From: Pyrenophora tritici-repentis
Lineage: Eukaryota; Ascomycota; Dothideomycetes; Pleosporales; Pleosporaceae
Assembly: GCF_003171515.1 (NCBI RefSeq)
Contig: NC_089390.1
Coordinates: forward strand, 9,056,274-9,120,273
Reading direction: 5' to 3'
Length of the DNA: 64,000 nt
Each line of letters begins with the position of its first letter. Position 1 is the first letter of the stretch. Of this stretch, positions 20,619 to 31,272 are shown piece after piece. The notes beneath the pieces are model-generated. The model was not told the DNA's origin, made no database searches, and saw only the letters and a list, made by a program, of their open reading frames with translations. The position numbers were made by a program, and so were the translations under genes.

Positions 20619-23600
20619 CTACTTGGTGCCTTCAAGGTTGCTGAGCTCGGTGCTCTCGGTCGTGGGCTTGGTGTTGCGATCACGGTTGACCCACCCTTGC
20701 ACTCGGAGGTTGAGCTCGTTAGAGTTGATGAGGTTCTCTATCGCGGCGTTGCAACCTGCCTTTGTCATAGAGTCTGCTGGGTTGTCGCGACCGTCGATCC
20801 ATCTGATATCCATGAGTTCGCTGCGCTCGTAGGCTTCGCGCATTGCCATGATGTCAATCATAAGGCGTTTCTCCTTGGTGGTGCCGAGCTTGACAAGGCA
20901 ATCGTATAGCGATCGCGAGTCGGTGCATACCACGATGGGGACCTTAGGTAAGTTGAGTCGTTCCATGACCATATCAATGGTGCCGCCGATCGCGACTGCG
21001 ATATCTACGCCGTGCGCCATCGCGTAGATCTCGGAGGCGAGGACGCTCCTGGTGATCCGCTTGCATTTGACTGAGGACCAGTGGACGATGTTGCCACGTA
21101 TCCCGAAGTTTGTGTCGCTTGAGGTGACTTCATTGCCGAGTACGATGACGAATCCCATCTGGGAGCTCATATCCTTGTTGTTGGCAAAGGACGCGTCGAC
21201 TAGGGTAAACAGCTTGAGGTTGCGTATGTCCAGAGGTACGTAGGTCAACCCATGGCAGAGGTTCTTCTTTTGCCATTCGATGCGTTTGTTTAACTTGGAT
21301 ATTTCTTCTTTTGTAGGCTCACTCGCTTGCGCAGCAGCGGCGAGGTCGAAGCTTGCTTCGGGTTGACAGATTGTCGCGATGTAAGCGCCACGTGCGCGTT
21401 GTTGAATGTACGTCTTCTTGTCAGTTGCGATCTCCAGTTTCTCACCTTGTTTCTTTTGGCGTAGTGTGATCACGCCGTCTGTTGTGAGACTAACGACGCA
21501 CCCGTTAAAGTCGATAGGGTTGTTAGTAGTAAGAAACTGCTTCTCTTTGGCGCTGAAGCGCAGCTCCTTGCTCTCCTTATTGGCAAACACGTCATCGGAC
21601 AGACCGAGCGTGTCATCAGTTTGCATGCCGACAATACCAAAGCCTAACGCCGTTGGCTTGGTGATTAAGAGGCACGGGTCATAGGTTGATGTTTCCATCC
21701 CGAGTGTCGTGGTATGGTGTTTGAAGTAGGTTGACCACCAGTACGCTCCTGCCTCGGCGATGCCGTACAGCGGCTTCACGACCACCATGATGGTGCCTTT
21801 GGGGTAGACATTGCGGAGTTGCGTGGGAAGATCCGCGATGATCGTGCGCTGGAGATGGTCATCGGCTTGCGTGTACGCCTGCGTGATATCTCGAAGCCAT
21901 AGCGTCATGCCCATTTGAAGCAGTGAGGGTGCAAGCGCGATAATAATGCGCTGACTGGCGCGCTGGATCGTCGGGCTTTGTGTGAGCACAATCCGTTTTC
22001 CATCATCGGCATAACCCTGAACAACGAGGCGCGATTTCTCGTACGGCTTAGTGGTAGTTTTGCCTTTGACCTCGTTGACAATCCGTGACTTAAAGACGCG
22101 GATGCCACCATGGCGCTGAGGGTCATACTCCTCGAAGCGGAACACTCCGCGAGTGATCAGCGCGTCAATCTCTGCCTTGGTGGATAGTTCGAATGGTTCG
22201 CCTAGGGTTGTGATCTTGCCAGTGGCACGCAGCTTCCTGGACAGCACTAAGTCGTCCTCCTCGCGTTGCGTGAGGTTGACGTCGTTGGTCTCGATGGGAG
22301 CTGGTTTTGGCTTGTTTTTGGAGCCTTTGGGGCGACCGCGCTTTCGTGGAGGTGGAACTTCTGTCTCTGGGATAAACTCGTCATCGTCCGCATCCCCGCA
22401 ATTGTCGTTGTCGTCGTCGTCGCGCGGGATAACGGTGGAGTTGTTGCGGTGGTATGGCTGCACCGATGTGACTCGAAATGTCGCCTGCCTGCCGTCGACG
22501 TCGACAATCGCGGCGGTTAGGTCGTCGTTCATGGCGATGAGGGTATGGGGACCAGTCCAACCGCGGTTCTCGCGCCAAACCTTTACGCTGCTCTGGATCG
22601 GGAGCTGAAGCGTTTCAATGACGTTCGGTCCGTTGCGTGTCGCAAGTGCGTCGTTCACCTGGCGTTTTGCTTTGATCTTGCGGACCTCCGCCATCGCGTT
22701 CTTTATCGCTTTCGCGCGCGCGCTGATGGATGGTGATGGCGGCGATGTCTTGGATAGGCGGGGGTAGGTGCCAAAGACGAGGAGAGTAGGCACAAGGCCA
22801 TCTGGACCAGCAGTGTCGTTGACGGCTTTCACAGCCATCTGGAGGAGGTGTTCAGATGACGTGTCGCTGTCTATGTCGGCGGAGATGACTTCGAAGGCAC
22901 GGCGGATGGCCGCATGGTACCGCTCCACCTTGCCGATGGAGTTATGCGCCTCGACAGGCACCTCGTCAACCTCGATGGCCATTGTCTTTGCATTGTTGAC
23001 AAACTCCTCGCTCGCAAAGTTCTTGCCAGCGTCGGTGGCTATGACATCAGGCGGACCAACGTACATATCGATCCACATGGCGCGGAGTGTGTCCCATGTT
23101 GTGCTTGCTTTCATGTCGGTGAGAAAGCGCGCTGCTTGGAAGGCAGTTGCTTCGTCAATAGCATGAAGTACTGGCCTCTGATTAATGTACATCACGTCGA
23201 CGATAAGTCGATAGTTGAAGTTGATATCGTCGCGGAGGGTAAACCGAAATCGTCCTGGCGCCTTGCCAGTAATCTGACATTGGTGACAGAACTTGTTGAT
23301 CTTTTCGATGGTCGCCGCATCGACTTCGTCATAACCTGCTCTCGCGAGGACCTTGTAGAGTCGTCCCGCAGCTGGATGACCAAAGCGCCGATGGAGTTGC
23401 GCAAGCTCTACCTCGGTGAGGTAGTGCGTCGCGGTCTCTTGGTCGTCGAGCAGGAGCCATGGGTGTCCCCATTTGCGCACAATGGGGTACTCCCGTGACT
23501 CGTGTACAAGCACGTTGTCAACATTGTTGAGGTAGATCCCGTGGCGGTCCATGTCTGCAAGGCACAGCAAGAAAGGCGTGTTGGTCGGCATCACCGCAAA

Positions 23601-25454
23601 AAGTATAACGCCGAGCGGGGTTTTGACCTTCACCTCGCCAAGTGAGAGACACTCTGGGTTATCTCCAAATCGAATTCGGTGGCGACCTGCCGTGGACTCA
23701 TTGATCGTGGCCGATGGCTGGAGGCGTTGCAGTGCCATGACCTGGGTCTTTCCTGCAGTGGAGACTCCGGCCGCGCCGGTGTCGGGCATGATGCCTTGGA
23801 AACAGTGAGCACCATATCGGTGATCGAAGGTGAACATGTGGGGTGCCTCCTTTGCAGTCTCCGACGCGTATGGGTCGATCCCAGTGATCGCGTGGGTCGC
23901 CGCGGCGTCGTTGAGGTTGATGGTGAGCGCTTGCCCGTCGATGGTTCCGCAAGCAGCGGTGTTGAATTGTTCATGTTGGAAGTACGCATCGAGGTCATCA
24001 ACGCGGTTGCCGTCGTCGTCCTCTGCCTCGTCATGAAGCTCGATGCCTTCGAATCCGGCGAGGAACACGTCGTAGTCGTCATCGAGATCGTGGTTTTGGA
24101 CATAAGTCTTGAAGCGTTGGTGCGACTCATTGCGCTCCTCGTGTGAATGTCGCGTTGACCAGCATCCTTGTTTGCCGCACACATAGCACTTTTTATCGTG
24201 CGAGCGGCGGGGAGGGTATCGCGGTCGTGACAGCGTCGGTCCGCGGTTGAAGCGACCGGTGCCATAGCCTCGGGGTCTGTCGCGAGGTTCGTCGTTTCGG
24301 TTGTATCGTCGGTTTGTGTAGAAGATGTCATCGTCTGTCTGTTCATTGTCATAGTTGAACTGCGTTCGAGCATGCGGGTGACAGCGTTGCCAGTTACCGA
24401 CGGCGTTGCGGAGCTCTGAAGCGACTGCTTCAAAGGTCGACGCAGGTCGGATCAGGACTGCGCTGCAGGCTTCGACACCCTGGCATGCTGACACAAGTTG
24501 TCCGGTGAGGCTTGACTCGCTGAGTCCATTCTGCTGAGCCATCGCTTGGTACAGCTTGTGGAGCTTGTCGATGAGCAAGTCAAGGCATTGCGCAATTGTC
24601 TTGTCAGGATTACTTGCGATGACGTCCTTTAGCATAATGGTGCGCCATTCGTTCAAGAACAACTGGTAGTTCTCGGTAGTGTGGAAGTAGGCGCCCAGTT
24701 TCGCGATGATGTCTTCGTATCCAAGGTCAAGTGGAGCGATAGATTGGTAGTAGTAAGTTGACGCTTTGCCAGTAAGCATAGTGGAGATGGCTAGCTTGTA
24801 GCGGTCAGTTTGGCCAGGTTGAATGCCGACTTTGGCGCAAAGCTCTCGAAAGATGACCAGTTTGTGACTGAGCACGTCATACTTGTCACCACTGAACTTA
24901 TCGTTGTTATTGTACAGCTTCGCGAGGTTTGTGAGTGCTGTCACGTTGAGTTGAGCTGGCGACGGTGAGTACTGTGCTTGTGGGTATCCTGTTGGTGGCT
25001 GCGGAGGGTTAGGGTAACTGTAGTTGCTGTTTGTGAGCTGTCGACACTTGAAACCGTCGACGAGTCGCATAAGCTCAAGCTCGTCGTCAGGCCATATCGG
25101 GCACGACGAGAGATGGAGGAGGTTGTACAGTTGCGTTATTACTGTGTCACGACTGTTGATCTGGATGTAAATCCCTCGGTGTCGGAGCAATTCCTTGACT
25201 GCTTTCCGGAGCCGCACGTCGACCGCACTTATGATATCTTGAGTCCAATCCTCGAAGGACTTTTGGAACTCCTGGAGGATGAAGAGGTCGAACTGTCCAT
25301 CGTCTTCAACTTGGACGACCCAATCGAGGACGACAGTGTTCAGTTTGTCGGTGTTTATGACTGTGTCGGTCGGGTCGAGTTCCGCGTTGACATACTCACT
25401 CTTGTGCATCTCGGAGTACCACGATCGGTACTTGACGCTCTTGTATGGTGCCAT
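20619..25454 (-). CDS. copia gag-pol polyprotein (element 1)
   Basis: A polyprotein of 1,611 aa from the first ATG at 25454 (MAPYKSVKYRSW); the frame stays open to 25655 without another ATG. Domain order is copia-type. Gag carries a zinc knuckle CYVCGKQGCWSTRH near residue 421 in the order CX2CX4CX4H. An aspartic protease DTGAAGV lies near 555. Integrase spans about 690-950, with HRRFGH/CHQC, DVMYINQRPVLHAIDE, ATDAGKNF and GKVERYH. Reverse transcriptase spans about 1085-1350, with LRDITQAYTQAD and the active site MQTDDTLGLS in place of YVDD. RNase H follows (LVDASFA, LASEIYAM, VVCTDSRSL, DNPADSMTK). Integrase preceding reverse transcriptase identifies copia rather than gypsy. There is no internal stop or frameshift. 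Confidence 0.94.
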   Translation of the reverse strand: MAPYKSVKYRSWYSEMHKSEYVNAELDPTDTVINTDKLNTVVLDWVVQVEDDGQFDLFILQEFQKSFEDWTQDIISAVDVRLRKAVKELLRHRGIYIQINSRDTVITQLYNLLHLSSCPIWPDDELELMRLVDGFKCRQLTNSNYSYPNPPQPPTGYPQAQYSPSPAQLNVTALTNLAKLYNNNDKFSGDKYDVLSHKLVIFRELCAKVGIQPGQTDRYKLAISTMLTGKASTYYYQSIAPLDLGYEDIIAKLGAYFHTTENYQLFLNEWRTIMLKDVIASNPDKTIAQCLDLLIDKLHKLYQAMAQQNGLSESSLTGQLVSACQGVEACSAVLIRPASTFEAVASELRNAVGNWQRCHPHARTQFNYDNEQTDDDIFYTNRRYNRNDEPRDRPRGYGTGRFNRGPTLSRPRYPPRRSHDKKCYVCGKQGCWSTRHSHEERNESHQRFKTYVQNHDLDDDYDVFLAGFEGIELHDEAEDDDGNRVDDLDAYFQHEQFNTAACGTIDGQALTINLNDAAATHAITGIDPYASETAKEAPHMFTFDHRYGAHCFQGIMPDTGAAGVSTAGKTQVMALQRLQPSATINESTAGRHRIRFGDNPECLSLGEVKVKTPLGVILFAVMPTNTPFLLCLADMDRHGIYLNNVDNVLVHESREYPIVRKWGHPWLLLDDQETATHYLTEVELAQLHRRFGHPAAGRLYKVLARAGYDEVDAATIEKINKFCHQCQITGKAPGRFRFTLRDDINFNYRLIVDVMYINQRPVLHAIDEATAFQAARFLTDMKASTTWDTLRAMWIDMYVGPPDVIATDAGKNFASEEFVNNAKTMAIEVDEVPVEAHNSIGKVERYHAAIRRAFEVISADIDSDTSSEHLLQMAVKAVNDTAGPDGLVPTLLVFGTYPRLSKTSPPSPSISARAKAIKNAMAEVRKIKAKRQVNDALATRNGPNVIETLQLPIQSSVKVWRENRGWTGPHTLIAMNDDLTAAIVDVDGRQATFRVTSVQPYHRNNSTVIPRDDDDNDNCGDADDDEFIPETEVPPPRKRGRPKGSKNKPKPAPIETNDVNLTQREEDDLVLSRKLRATGKITTLGEPFELSTKAEIDALITRGVFRFEEYDPQRHGGIRVFKSRIVNEVKGKTTTKPYEKSRLVVQGYADDGKRIVLTQSPTIQRASQRIIIALAPSLLQMGMTLWLRDITQAYTQADDHLQRTIIADLPTQLRNVYPKGTIMVVVKPLYGIAEAGAYWWSTYFKHHTTTLGMETSTYDPCLLITKPTALGFGIVGMQTDDTLGLSDDVFANKESKELRFSAKEKQFLTTNNPIDFNGCVVSLTTDGVITLRQKKQGEKLEIATDKKTYIQQRARGAYIATICQPEASFDLAAAAQASEPTKEEISKLNKRIEWQKKNLCHGLTYVPLDIRNLKLFTLVDASFANNKDMSSQMGFVIVLGNEVTSSDTNFGIRGNIVHWSSVKCKRITRSVLASEIYAMAHGVDIAVAIGGTIDMVMERLNLPKVPIVVCTDSRSLYDCLVKLGTTKEKRLMIDIMAMREAYERSELMDIRWIDGRDNPADSMTKAGCNAAIENLINSNELNLRVQGWVNRDRNTKPTTESTELSNLEGTK

Positions 25455-25731
25455 GGTGCTGAAGTCAGTCGATTGTTTGCTGTTAGTTGCAGGCGTTGTC
25501 AGTTGTTTTTGTGCGTGGTTGACGCAGATCTTTTCGTTCAAGATCTCCTTCAGAACTGTCGGCGAAAGCGCTACCTTGATAGGTAGTCTCTGCGGGCGGT
25601 GCTGTACTTCGCACTCCTTGCTACTGTGAGGTAGGAGGAGTCGCTTCTTGGCCAAGACTACACAGCAAAAGAGCTGATGGGTCTCCTTGTCAGATATCTA
25701 GCCGATCTGTGGTGTAGCAACCACTGATCAG

Positions 25732-25937
25732 TGTTGATACGGCTAAGGTATCGGAATCACCTTCGTTGCAACGAGTTGAAATGATTGTGATTGTTCTTGT
25801 TGTTCTATGGAGGTGGAGGGAGGTCGGCAGTAAGGCAGCAGCTAGAGCTCGGACCACACGGCTTAGTCAGCCGTGTAATCCAAGCTCGTGCATGCAGCAA
25901 CCAGCTGCCTTATCTACCGCAGGTTCGATTCCCAACA
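25732..25937 (-). repeat. 5' LTR of copia element 1
   Basis: A 206-bp repeat identical to 20232-20437. It is the promoter-side LTR because gag-pol reads leftward. It is followed by ATATG, the right target-site duplication. Confidence 0.95.
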
Positions 25938-25942
25938 ATATG

Positions 25943-26582
25943 CAAGATGGGGAGAAAGTAAAATAAGGAGGAAAGGAAAGAACCAGGAATGCCCAGACAT
26001 TCGACAGCAAAGCAGTAGTTTTGTAACCCGGCCAAACTCCCCAGACATGGCGGGGAGTCATAGCATTTTGAAAGTGCCGGTCTCCAGCTTTCAACTTTGT
26101 GCATTTTTCGGATTTTGATATAAAGAAGAAGGAAAAGTGGGATAAGGAGGAAAGAAAGGAAGCTGTCAAAGGCGAGACTTTATACACAGAGCTCTCAGCG
26201 CACGGTCCACAGAGACTGGGAGTGATCCCATCTTTCTTCCAGCATGCCTCATTAACTCCGTTTTTTACTCCAGTTTACACTACATGACGTGACACATCAC
26301 TTGCACAGGCTCACTCGCTCATTCACAACAACACAAATAAAACACAATAAAATCAACCCATCAGTCACCTCGCAAAAGTCTATAGAGCCCGTAGTAGTCT
26401 CCGCAGATCCCATGCGGCACACAAAACATAATGAAGGAACCCCCACCAAATCTTCGACCCTGCTAGCATATGTACACTTTCCACGATGAATTTCTACCAG
26501 CACTCGTCTATGGCCGGTCTTGTTTCGCATCCATCTTCCTGTTGTCTGGCGTCTTTCTTTCCCATGTCGGTAACCATCGGTT
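25943..26582. other. spacer between copia element 1 and the complex I gene
   Basis: About 640 bp with no gene. Two related purine-rich segments containing ATAAGGAGGAAAG lie near 25960 and 26140. The right part is the 3' region of the complex I gene. Confidence 0.45.
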
Positions 26583-27032
26583 TTACTCCTTCTTAACGGT
26601 ATCCGGGTCCTGCAGGATACCCTCGGCTTCGAGTCTTCGCCTTGCCTCTTCTAGAGCCCAGGTCTGGATGCTATTCATCTCGTTAGTCATGGTTTCTTAT
26701 CATCTCACTCATACCCCATCCATCACTCGTCATCACCCTCTATCCCCAATTCATTTCACATACCTAGTATCAGGCTTGAAAGCATACGCTATAACGCCAA
26801 ATGCACATGCACCTCCGAATCCCCAGAACATAGCTCCTTCCCACCCCTCCTTCTCATACTGCTCGCCGGGCTTGACGCCAAACAGCCAGCCGGTGGGTGG
26901 GTCGTACTGCACGCGCTTTACTTGTGAGCTTGAAAAGGTGCGGCGAGCAGCGACAGCCGTCGATTGCTGAGGAGCTGCTGTGCGGGTGACGGTGCGCGAG
27001 GCGCTGCCGGCGGCGGCGCGGAGAGACTGCAT
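26583..27032 (-). CDS. NADH:ubiquinone oxidoreductase ESSS/NDUFB11-like subunit
   Basis: An accessory subunit of mitochondrial complex I in the membrane arm. Exons are 27032..26764 and 26670..26583; the intron begins GTATGT, has branch site TGACTAAC and ends ATAG, phase 2. The product is 118 aa. The N-terminus (MQSLRAAAGSASRTVTRTAA) is a typical matrix-targeting sequence. The family core is PPTGWLFGVKPGEQYEKEGW followed by one membrane span (MFWGFGGACAFGVIAYAF). Splicing produces AFKPDTSIQTWALEEARRRL and the end LQDPDTVKKE. It is divergent from CHM7, with 730 bp between starts. Recognition rests on the GWLFG-KPGE block and the WALEEARRRLEAEG tail. Confidence 0.9.
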
Positions 27033-27762
27033 TGGATCGGGATATTCGGACTCCCGAGATTTTCACGGGACGATGGTTTTGAGGGGTTTGTTGTTGTTTT
27101 CCCGGCAAGAGGGCGGGGACGGAGGTGGGTGGAGGGTGGATTGTGACGATGGCGTCGACGACGGTTTGAGGTCGGCGTTTGTTGCGGTGGTTTCTTGGCA
27201 CGTGGCGGGCGGCGGGAAGCTAGCGTTCATGTCCGCCCGACCGCTCGAGCGCAACTTGGGAGTCAGACACCGGTGTATATGGTCGCCTGCGCGCTGTTTT
27301 CGGGGTCCACGCAGGGCTAAACTCTATTCGCAAGTGAGAGAAATTACAAGACTGTATGTTTTGGATTGGAGTGCGCCTTCTGAGCTGTATCGTTATCACA
27401 ATTGCAACTGGTACATCATCTGGACACATGGCTTATACGTCATTCACATAACAATTGGACTCTCTTATGAGTAGATGTAAGTGAAATGAATGATTGGTAG
27501 CAAGATCACAAACCAATATCACTATACCAGGGATGTAAGAAAGCAGTCAATCAGGTCAAGTACAGGGGTTTCCGCGGGGTCTCCCATCTGAAACATCGCG
27601 TCGCGTCACAGTGAATAGGCTCAGCCTGCATGCGCACGCGCACAGGATGGTAGTCGATAGTCTAGTCTAGACTACAGCAATCAAGTAGTAAACATACTTA
27701 GCGGACCCAGGCTGCACTAGACCCTTATCGATTCCCCGTTTGAATACCGCTCAACCGCGCAC
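27033..27762. promoter_or_regulatory. divergent intergenic region complex I subunit/CHM7
   Basis: The 730 bp lie between divergent starts. The GC-rich left part is 5' leader of the complex I subunit. No specific element was recognised. Confidence 0.4.
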
Positions 27763-29469
27763 ATGCTCAAACGCAAGTCGTCTTTCGACCACAGCAGCAG
27801 CCGCGGCCCCCACGTCTCCATCTTTAGCGACGACCCCACGCTCGGGCGTCATAAGCGGAAGCGTGCGCTCTTCCGACCCAAATCAAACAAGCAGACGCCG
27901 CAGCAGTGGAGACCTGCTCCCGAGCGCAGCATGAGCGAGCTGCTGGAATTTGTATTACAACATGAAGACGCCTTTAGGAAGTTGGTCTAGCCCTTGCCCC
28001 CGTGCAACTTCACCCCTTCCCCAGTCTTGACTAACTGTTGTAGTCAACAGCGCCTTGCATCTCTCTATGCTGACTTTAGACAACAACTCGATATAAACCC
28101 AGAGGGTTACCATGCCAACATCGCCGCGTGGACAAAAGCACTCAGTGATGCTGCACGAGCAGGTGTCGTCCCTAAGAAGGGCACCACACACGATCTACTG
28201 AACATCCGAGCCGCCAACGAGCTTGCGCAAGCACTCCAACATCCGCAATACGGGCAACCAGTATGTCTTCCTGCCGTATTCCACGAAGCAGTGAAGAAGA
28301 AGGAAATGCTACCCATGAAAGACTTTCTCACGTCAAAAGAGAGCATATATAAGTCATCTTGGATACCCTCGCCATGGCAGGTACTCCAATGGAGCCTACG
28401 ACAAGTCGGCGTCATAGGGCAACCGCAATCCCCGCGTAAACTAGAAGCCGGAAACTTTGTAATAGTAAAAAACGTCGAGGTAGCCGCCGATGAAATCCTC
28501 AAAAAGATGAAAGACCATACCTCCACCGCCGACCGAGTCCTCTCCCGAACCGACTTCCTAAACCGCTTCGCCACCACGCTCAACCCGTCCGCACCCCTCA
28601 CAACAGACGACCTAGACGTCCTCCTCGTCTTCCTCGCTCGAGATAAACACGCTATATCGTATACCGCGCAAACCATAAAGTTCAAACCAGAACATGAAGC
28701 CGAACCTCTCCCCGTTACACAAGAAGACGCCGCTATCGCAAACCTCCGCGATACCGTCGCAAACATCCACGCGCAGCTCCCTCCGCTGATGAAAAAGATC
28801 TCAGAAGCCTCAGCCGCCGCCCGCGAAGCCGTCGCTGCTAAACAAATAGTCCGCGCAAAAGCCGCCCTCCGCTCCAAGAAACTCGCCGAGCAAGCCCTCG
28901 CACAGCGCTCAGATGTCGCCCTGCAGCTCGAGCAAGTCTACAACGATCTCCAACATGCAGCAGACCAGGTGGAGATCGTAGAAGCGATGCGCGCGGGCGC
29001 TGCGGCACTCAAAGGCTTGAACGAGAAAGTTGGGGGCGCGGAGGGCGTCCAGGGTGTTGTTGATGCGGTCAACGAGCAGATGGCTACGACGGAGGAGATA
29101 AGCAATATTATTAATGAGAGCGGTGGTCAGGTGCTGGATGAGGAGGAGATTGACGATGAGTTTGAGGCGTTGGAGAGGGCAGATCGCGAGGCGAGAGAGA
29201 AGGAGGAAGCAGAGAGGACGAGGAAGAGACTGGCGGAGCTAGAGGCTGCAGAGAAGAAACGCAGGCAGAGGGATGCTGAGCAGGCGAGAAAGAACGAGAA
29301 GGAGGCTGAGGAGGCGAGAAAGAAGGAAGCTGAGGCTGCAGCGAGGGAGGATGGGGCTGAGGAGCAAGTGGAGGAGGCATCGCAGCGTATGGCGAGGATG
29401 TCTTTCCAACAGCCGCTTGATGAAGAGACTGAAGACGCGGAAGAGGAGCGTGTCCCGGTTTACGCATGA
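27763..29469 (+). CDS. CHM7: SNF7-family ESCRT-III protein, Chm7/CHMP7-like
   Basis: A CHMP7-type ESCRT protein, expected at the nuclear envelope in surveillance of pore assembly and membrane sealing. Proposed exons are 27763..27984 and 28051..29469 (546 aa). An alternative pair (to 27980 and from 28044) is also in frame, and a branch site GACTAAC lies at 28029. The N-terminal half (MSELLEFVLQHEDAFRK, RLASLYADFRQQL, IPSPWQVLQWSLRQVGVIG) is the family's winged-helix-like region. The second half is a SNF7 helical domain (TVANIHAQLPPLMKKISEAS, ALRSKKLAEQALAQRSDVAL, EQVYNDLQHAADQVEIVEAM), ending in a long KEEAERTRKRLAELEAAEKK coil. The unusually long acidic/basic coil at the C-terminus is the main oddity. 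It is convergent with GPN2. Confidence 0.82.
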
Positions 29470-29761
29470 GATATATCATTCGCCTTGGGCACGTATATAG
29501 CGTTAGGTTCATTTGCCCTACTTTGAAGAATACTAATACACTTGATGCAGTAAAAAAGACTCCAATTTCATCCACTCGTCCCCGGAGTATGAGATAGCTA
29601 CGATTAAGAATTAAAGAAATCGTCGTAATTTGGTCCTAGATTCAGCTTCTTCCACTGCGCGATAGAGTCCCCTTCCCCAGGTATCCACTGGCTATTCACT
29701 TAATCTATACCTGCGCCTTCATCATAAGCTAAGCGCTCTCTTCCAGAAACCCAGGCTACCC

Positions 29762-31067
29762 CTATTCTTTCTTCCTAACAATATTAATCCCCAAATCCTT
29801 CTTCTCTTCCATAAACCTCCTCATCTCCTCCAAATCCCCCATATCATCATCGCTATCTTCTTTCGGGTTGCTCTCTGCCGGATGCTGTTGTTTCGACGCA
29901 GCCTTTTCTCCAGAAGCAGCCGGTGGTGGCACTCTCACAGTTTTCTGAGCAGGAGGATCACGCATATCCTTTGTCTCTTCTTCCCACGCCTTCCTCTCCT
30001 CCTCATCCAGCTCGTCCCGCCGGTCCAGCCACCGCTCTTGCACGTCGCGCGCATCCATGGTGGCCGCATTTTCGCGCATGGCCATCTGCCAGACAGTGTC
30101 GTTTGCGCCTTCTATGCCGCCTACTGCAAAGCCGCCGGCGCGATCTACGGCTCGGAGGAGTGTCATCATGCTTTTCTTGTCCTCGACTGCTAGGGTCTCA
30201 AAGCCTACGAGTGCAAAGTCCTCGACGAGTTCGACGATTGCTTTGTTTAGCGCTGAGAATTTTGAAGTTGGTTCTTCGTCGTCATCTTCGTCTGCTGTTT
30301 CGTTTGTGCGAGCTGTTGTGGGGCCTGGGATGCCGGATGCTTGTTCGCGATTCAAGTGTGGTAGGAGGTAGTGTAGGTCTTGGACTTCGGTGTAGAAGTC
30401 GAGGTTGAAAGGTAGGTCGGGGTAGTTGCGCAGGTTATCGATCTTGGTGAGGACGTTGAGGTGAGGGAGGTCCATTTGTAGCATGCTGCGTAGGGCGAGT
30501 AGTAGCGATGAGACGTATAGCGACGGTCGAGATAGTATCATAGAGTCAGTCAAGTGTACGACGACGAGCTGCGAGAATGTTAGCGTCAAGTTGCAAGCCC
30601 TGGGTGGTGTCCGAATACTCGATACCCCAGTTTATGAAGGCGGAAGAAGATGTTCCGCAACGACCCATGATGTGTGAAGAGTTCGACTTGGCCAGGACAG
30701 TCAAAGAGTATATAATCATCTGCAATAATATGTTAGACATATCTTCTCAGTGGTTTCACTACAACAACTTATACTAACCTCCAAGTTCTTTCAAGCCTTC
30801 TTCCAGCCACTCAAAGTTATGCTCCAGTTCTTCGAGCGCAAACAACACTCCGCCATTCGGTCCTAAACTCTCTTGTTCCATAATCTCATCAATAGTAACC
30901 AAGTCGCGCACATCCACGGCTGGCTGATACGACGTATGATCGTTCGCGGGGTCGAGGTTAACAACGGAGCATTTGCGCTCAATAGCAGTCATGAATTGCT
31001 GCATGCCATCGCAGTACGTCGACTTTCCCGAGCCCGGCGGGCCTATAACCAACTGCGCGAACGGCAT
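29762..31067 (-). CDS. GPN2: GPN-loop GTPase 2
   Basis: A GPN-loop GTPase acting in cytoplasmic assembly and nuclear import of RNA polymerase II and III. Exons are 31067..30779, 30719..30619 and 30568..29762, giving 398 aa. The start MPFAQLVIGPPGSGKSTYC holds the P-loop at residues 9-16. NLDPAND is at 37-43, and the diagnostic GPN triad is at 69-71 (SLGPNGG). The first splice restores DDYILFDCPGQVELFTHHGS, and the second joins LGYR to LVVVHLTDSM (branch GCTAACA). LTKID supplies the base-recognition motif. The C-terminal tail is long and charged with a DSDDDMGDLEEM stretch. It is divergent from BUB3, with 205 bp between starts. Confidence 0.94.
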
Positions 31068-31272
31068 CTTTGTGTTGTGGTTGTGAAATGAAGTTCAAAG
31101 GCGCAAAGTTGGAGCAAGGGAGTTTAGTGGTGGTGTGGTTCCTGGGGAACTTTTCGAGGGGTCTTAGCGTGCATCATCTTATTTGTTTAGTTGCGGACCC
31201 CCGATCTTGCGGAGCTTCACCTCGTTACTTTCAGCTTCCGACAGGTTCGAAGTACGGATCTATATCGCCAGC

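Larger units (their letters stand above)
20232..25937 (-). mobile_element. intact Ty1/copia LTR retrotransposon 1
   Basis: A complete 5,706-bp element in minus orientation. It has two 206-bp LTRs (20232-20437 and 25732-25937) that begin TGTTG and end CAACA on the plus strand and look identical base for base. It is flanked by a 5-bp target duplication ATATG (20227-20231 and 25938-25942) and has one long uninterrupted gag-pol frame. A purine-rich tract, seen on the plus strand as TCTTTTCTTTTT (20446-20457), lies next to the 3' LTR. Identical LTRs and an open polyprotein imply a recent insertion and no visible repeat-induced point mutation. The primer-binding site is not obvious; on the element strand, TGGTTGCTACACC starts 9 bp after the 5' LTR. 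Confidence 0.96.

Noticed and set aside
20266..20832. ORF over the LTR of copia element 1
   Set aside because: It is antisense, and the same peptide start recurs in the other LTR simply because the LTRs are identical.
22153..24146. Long plus-strand ORFs inside copia element 1
   Set aside because: They are antisense shadows of the gag-pol frame.
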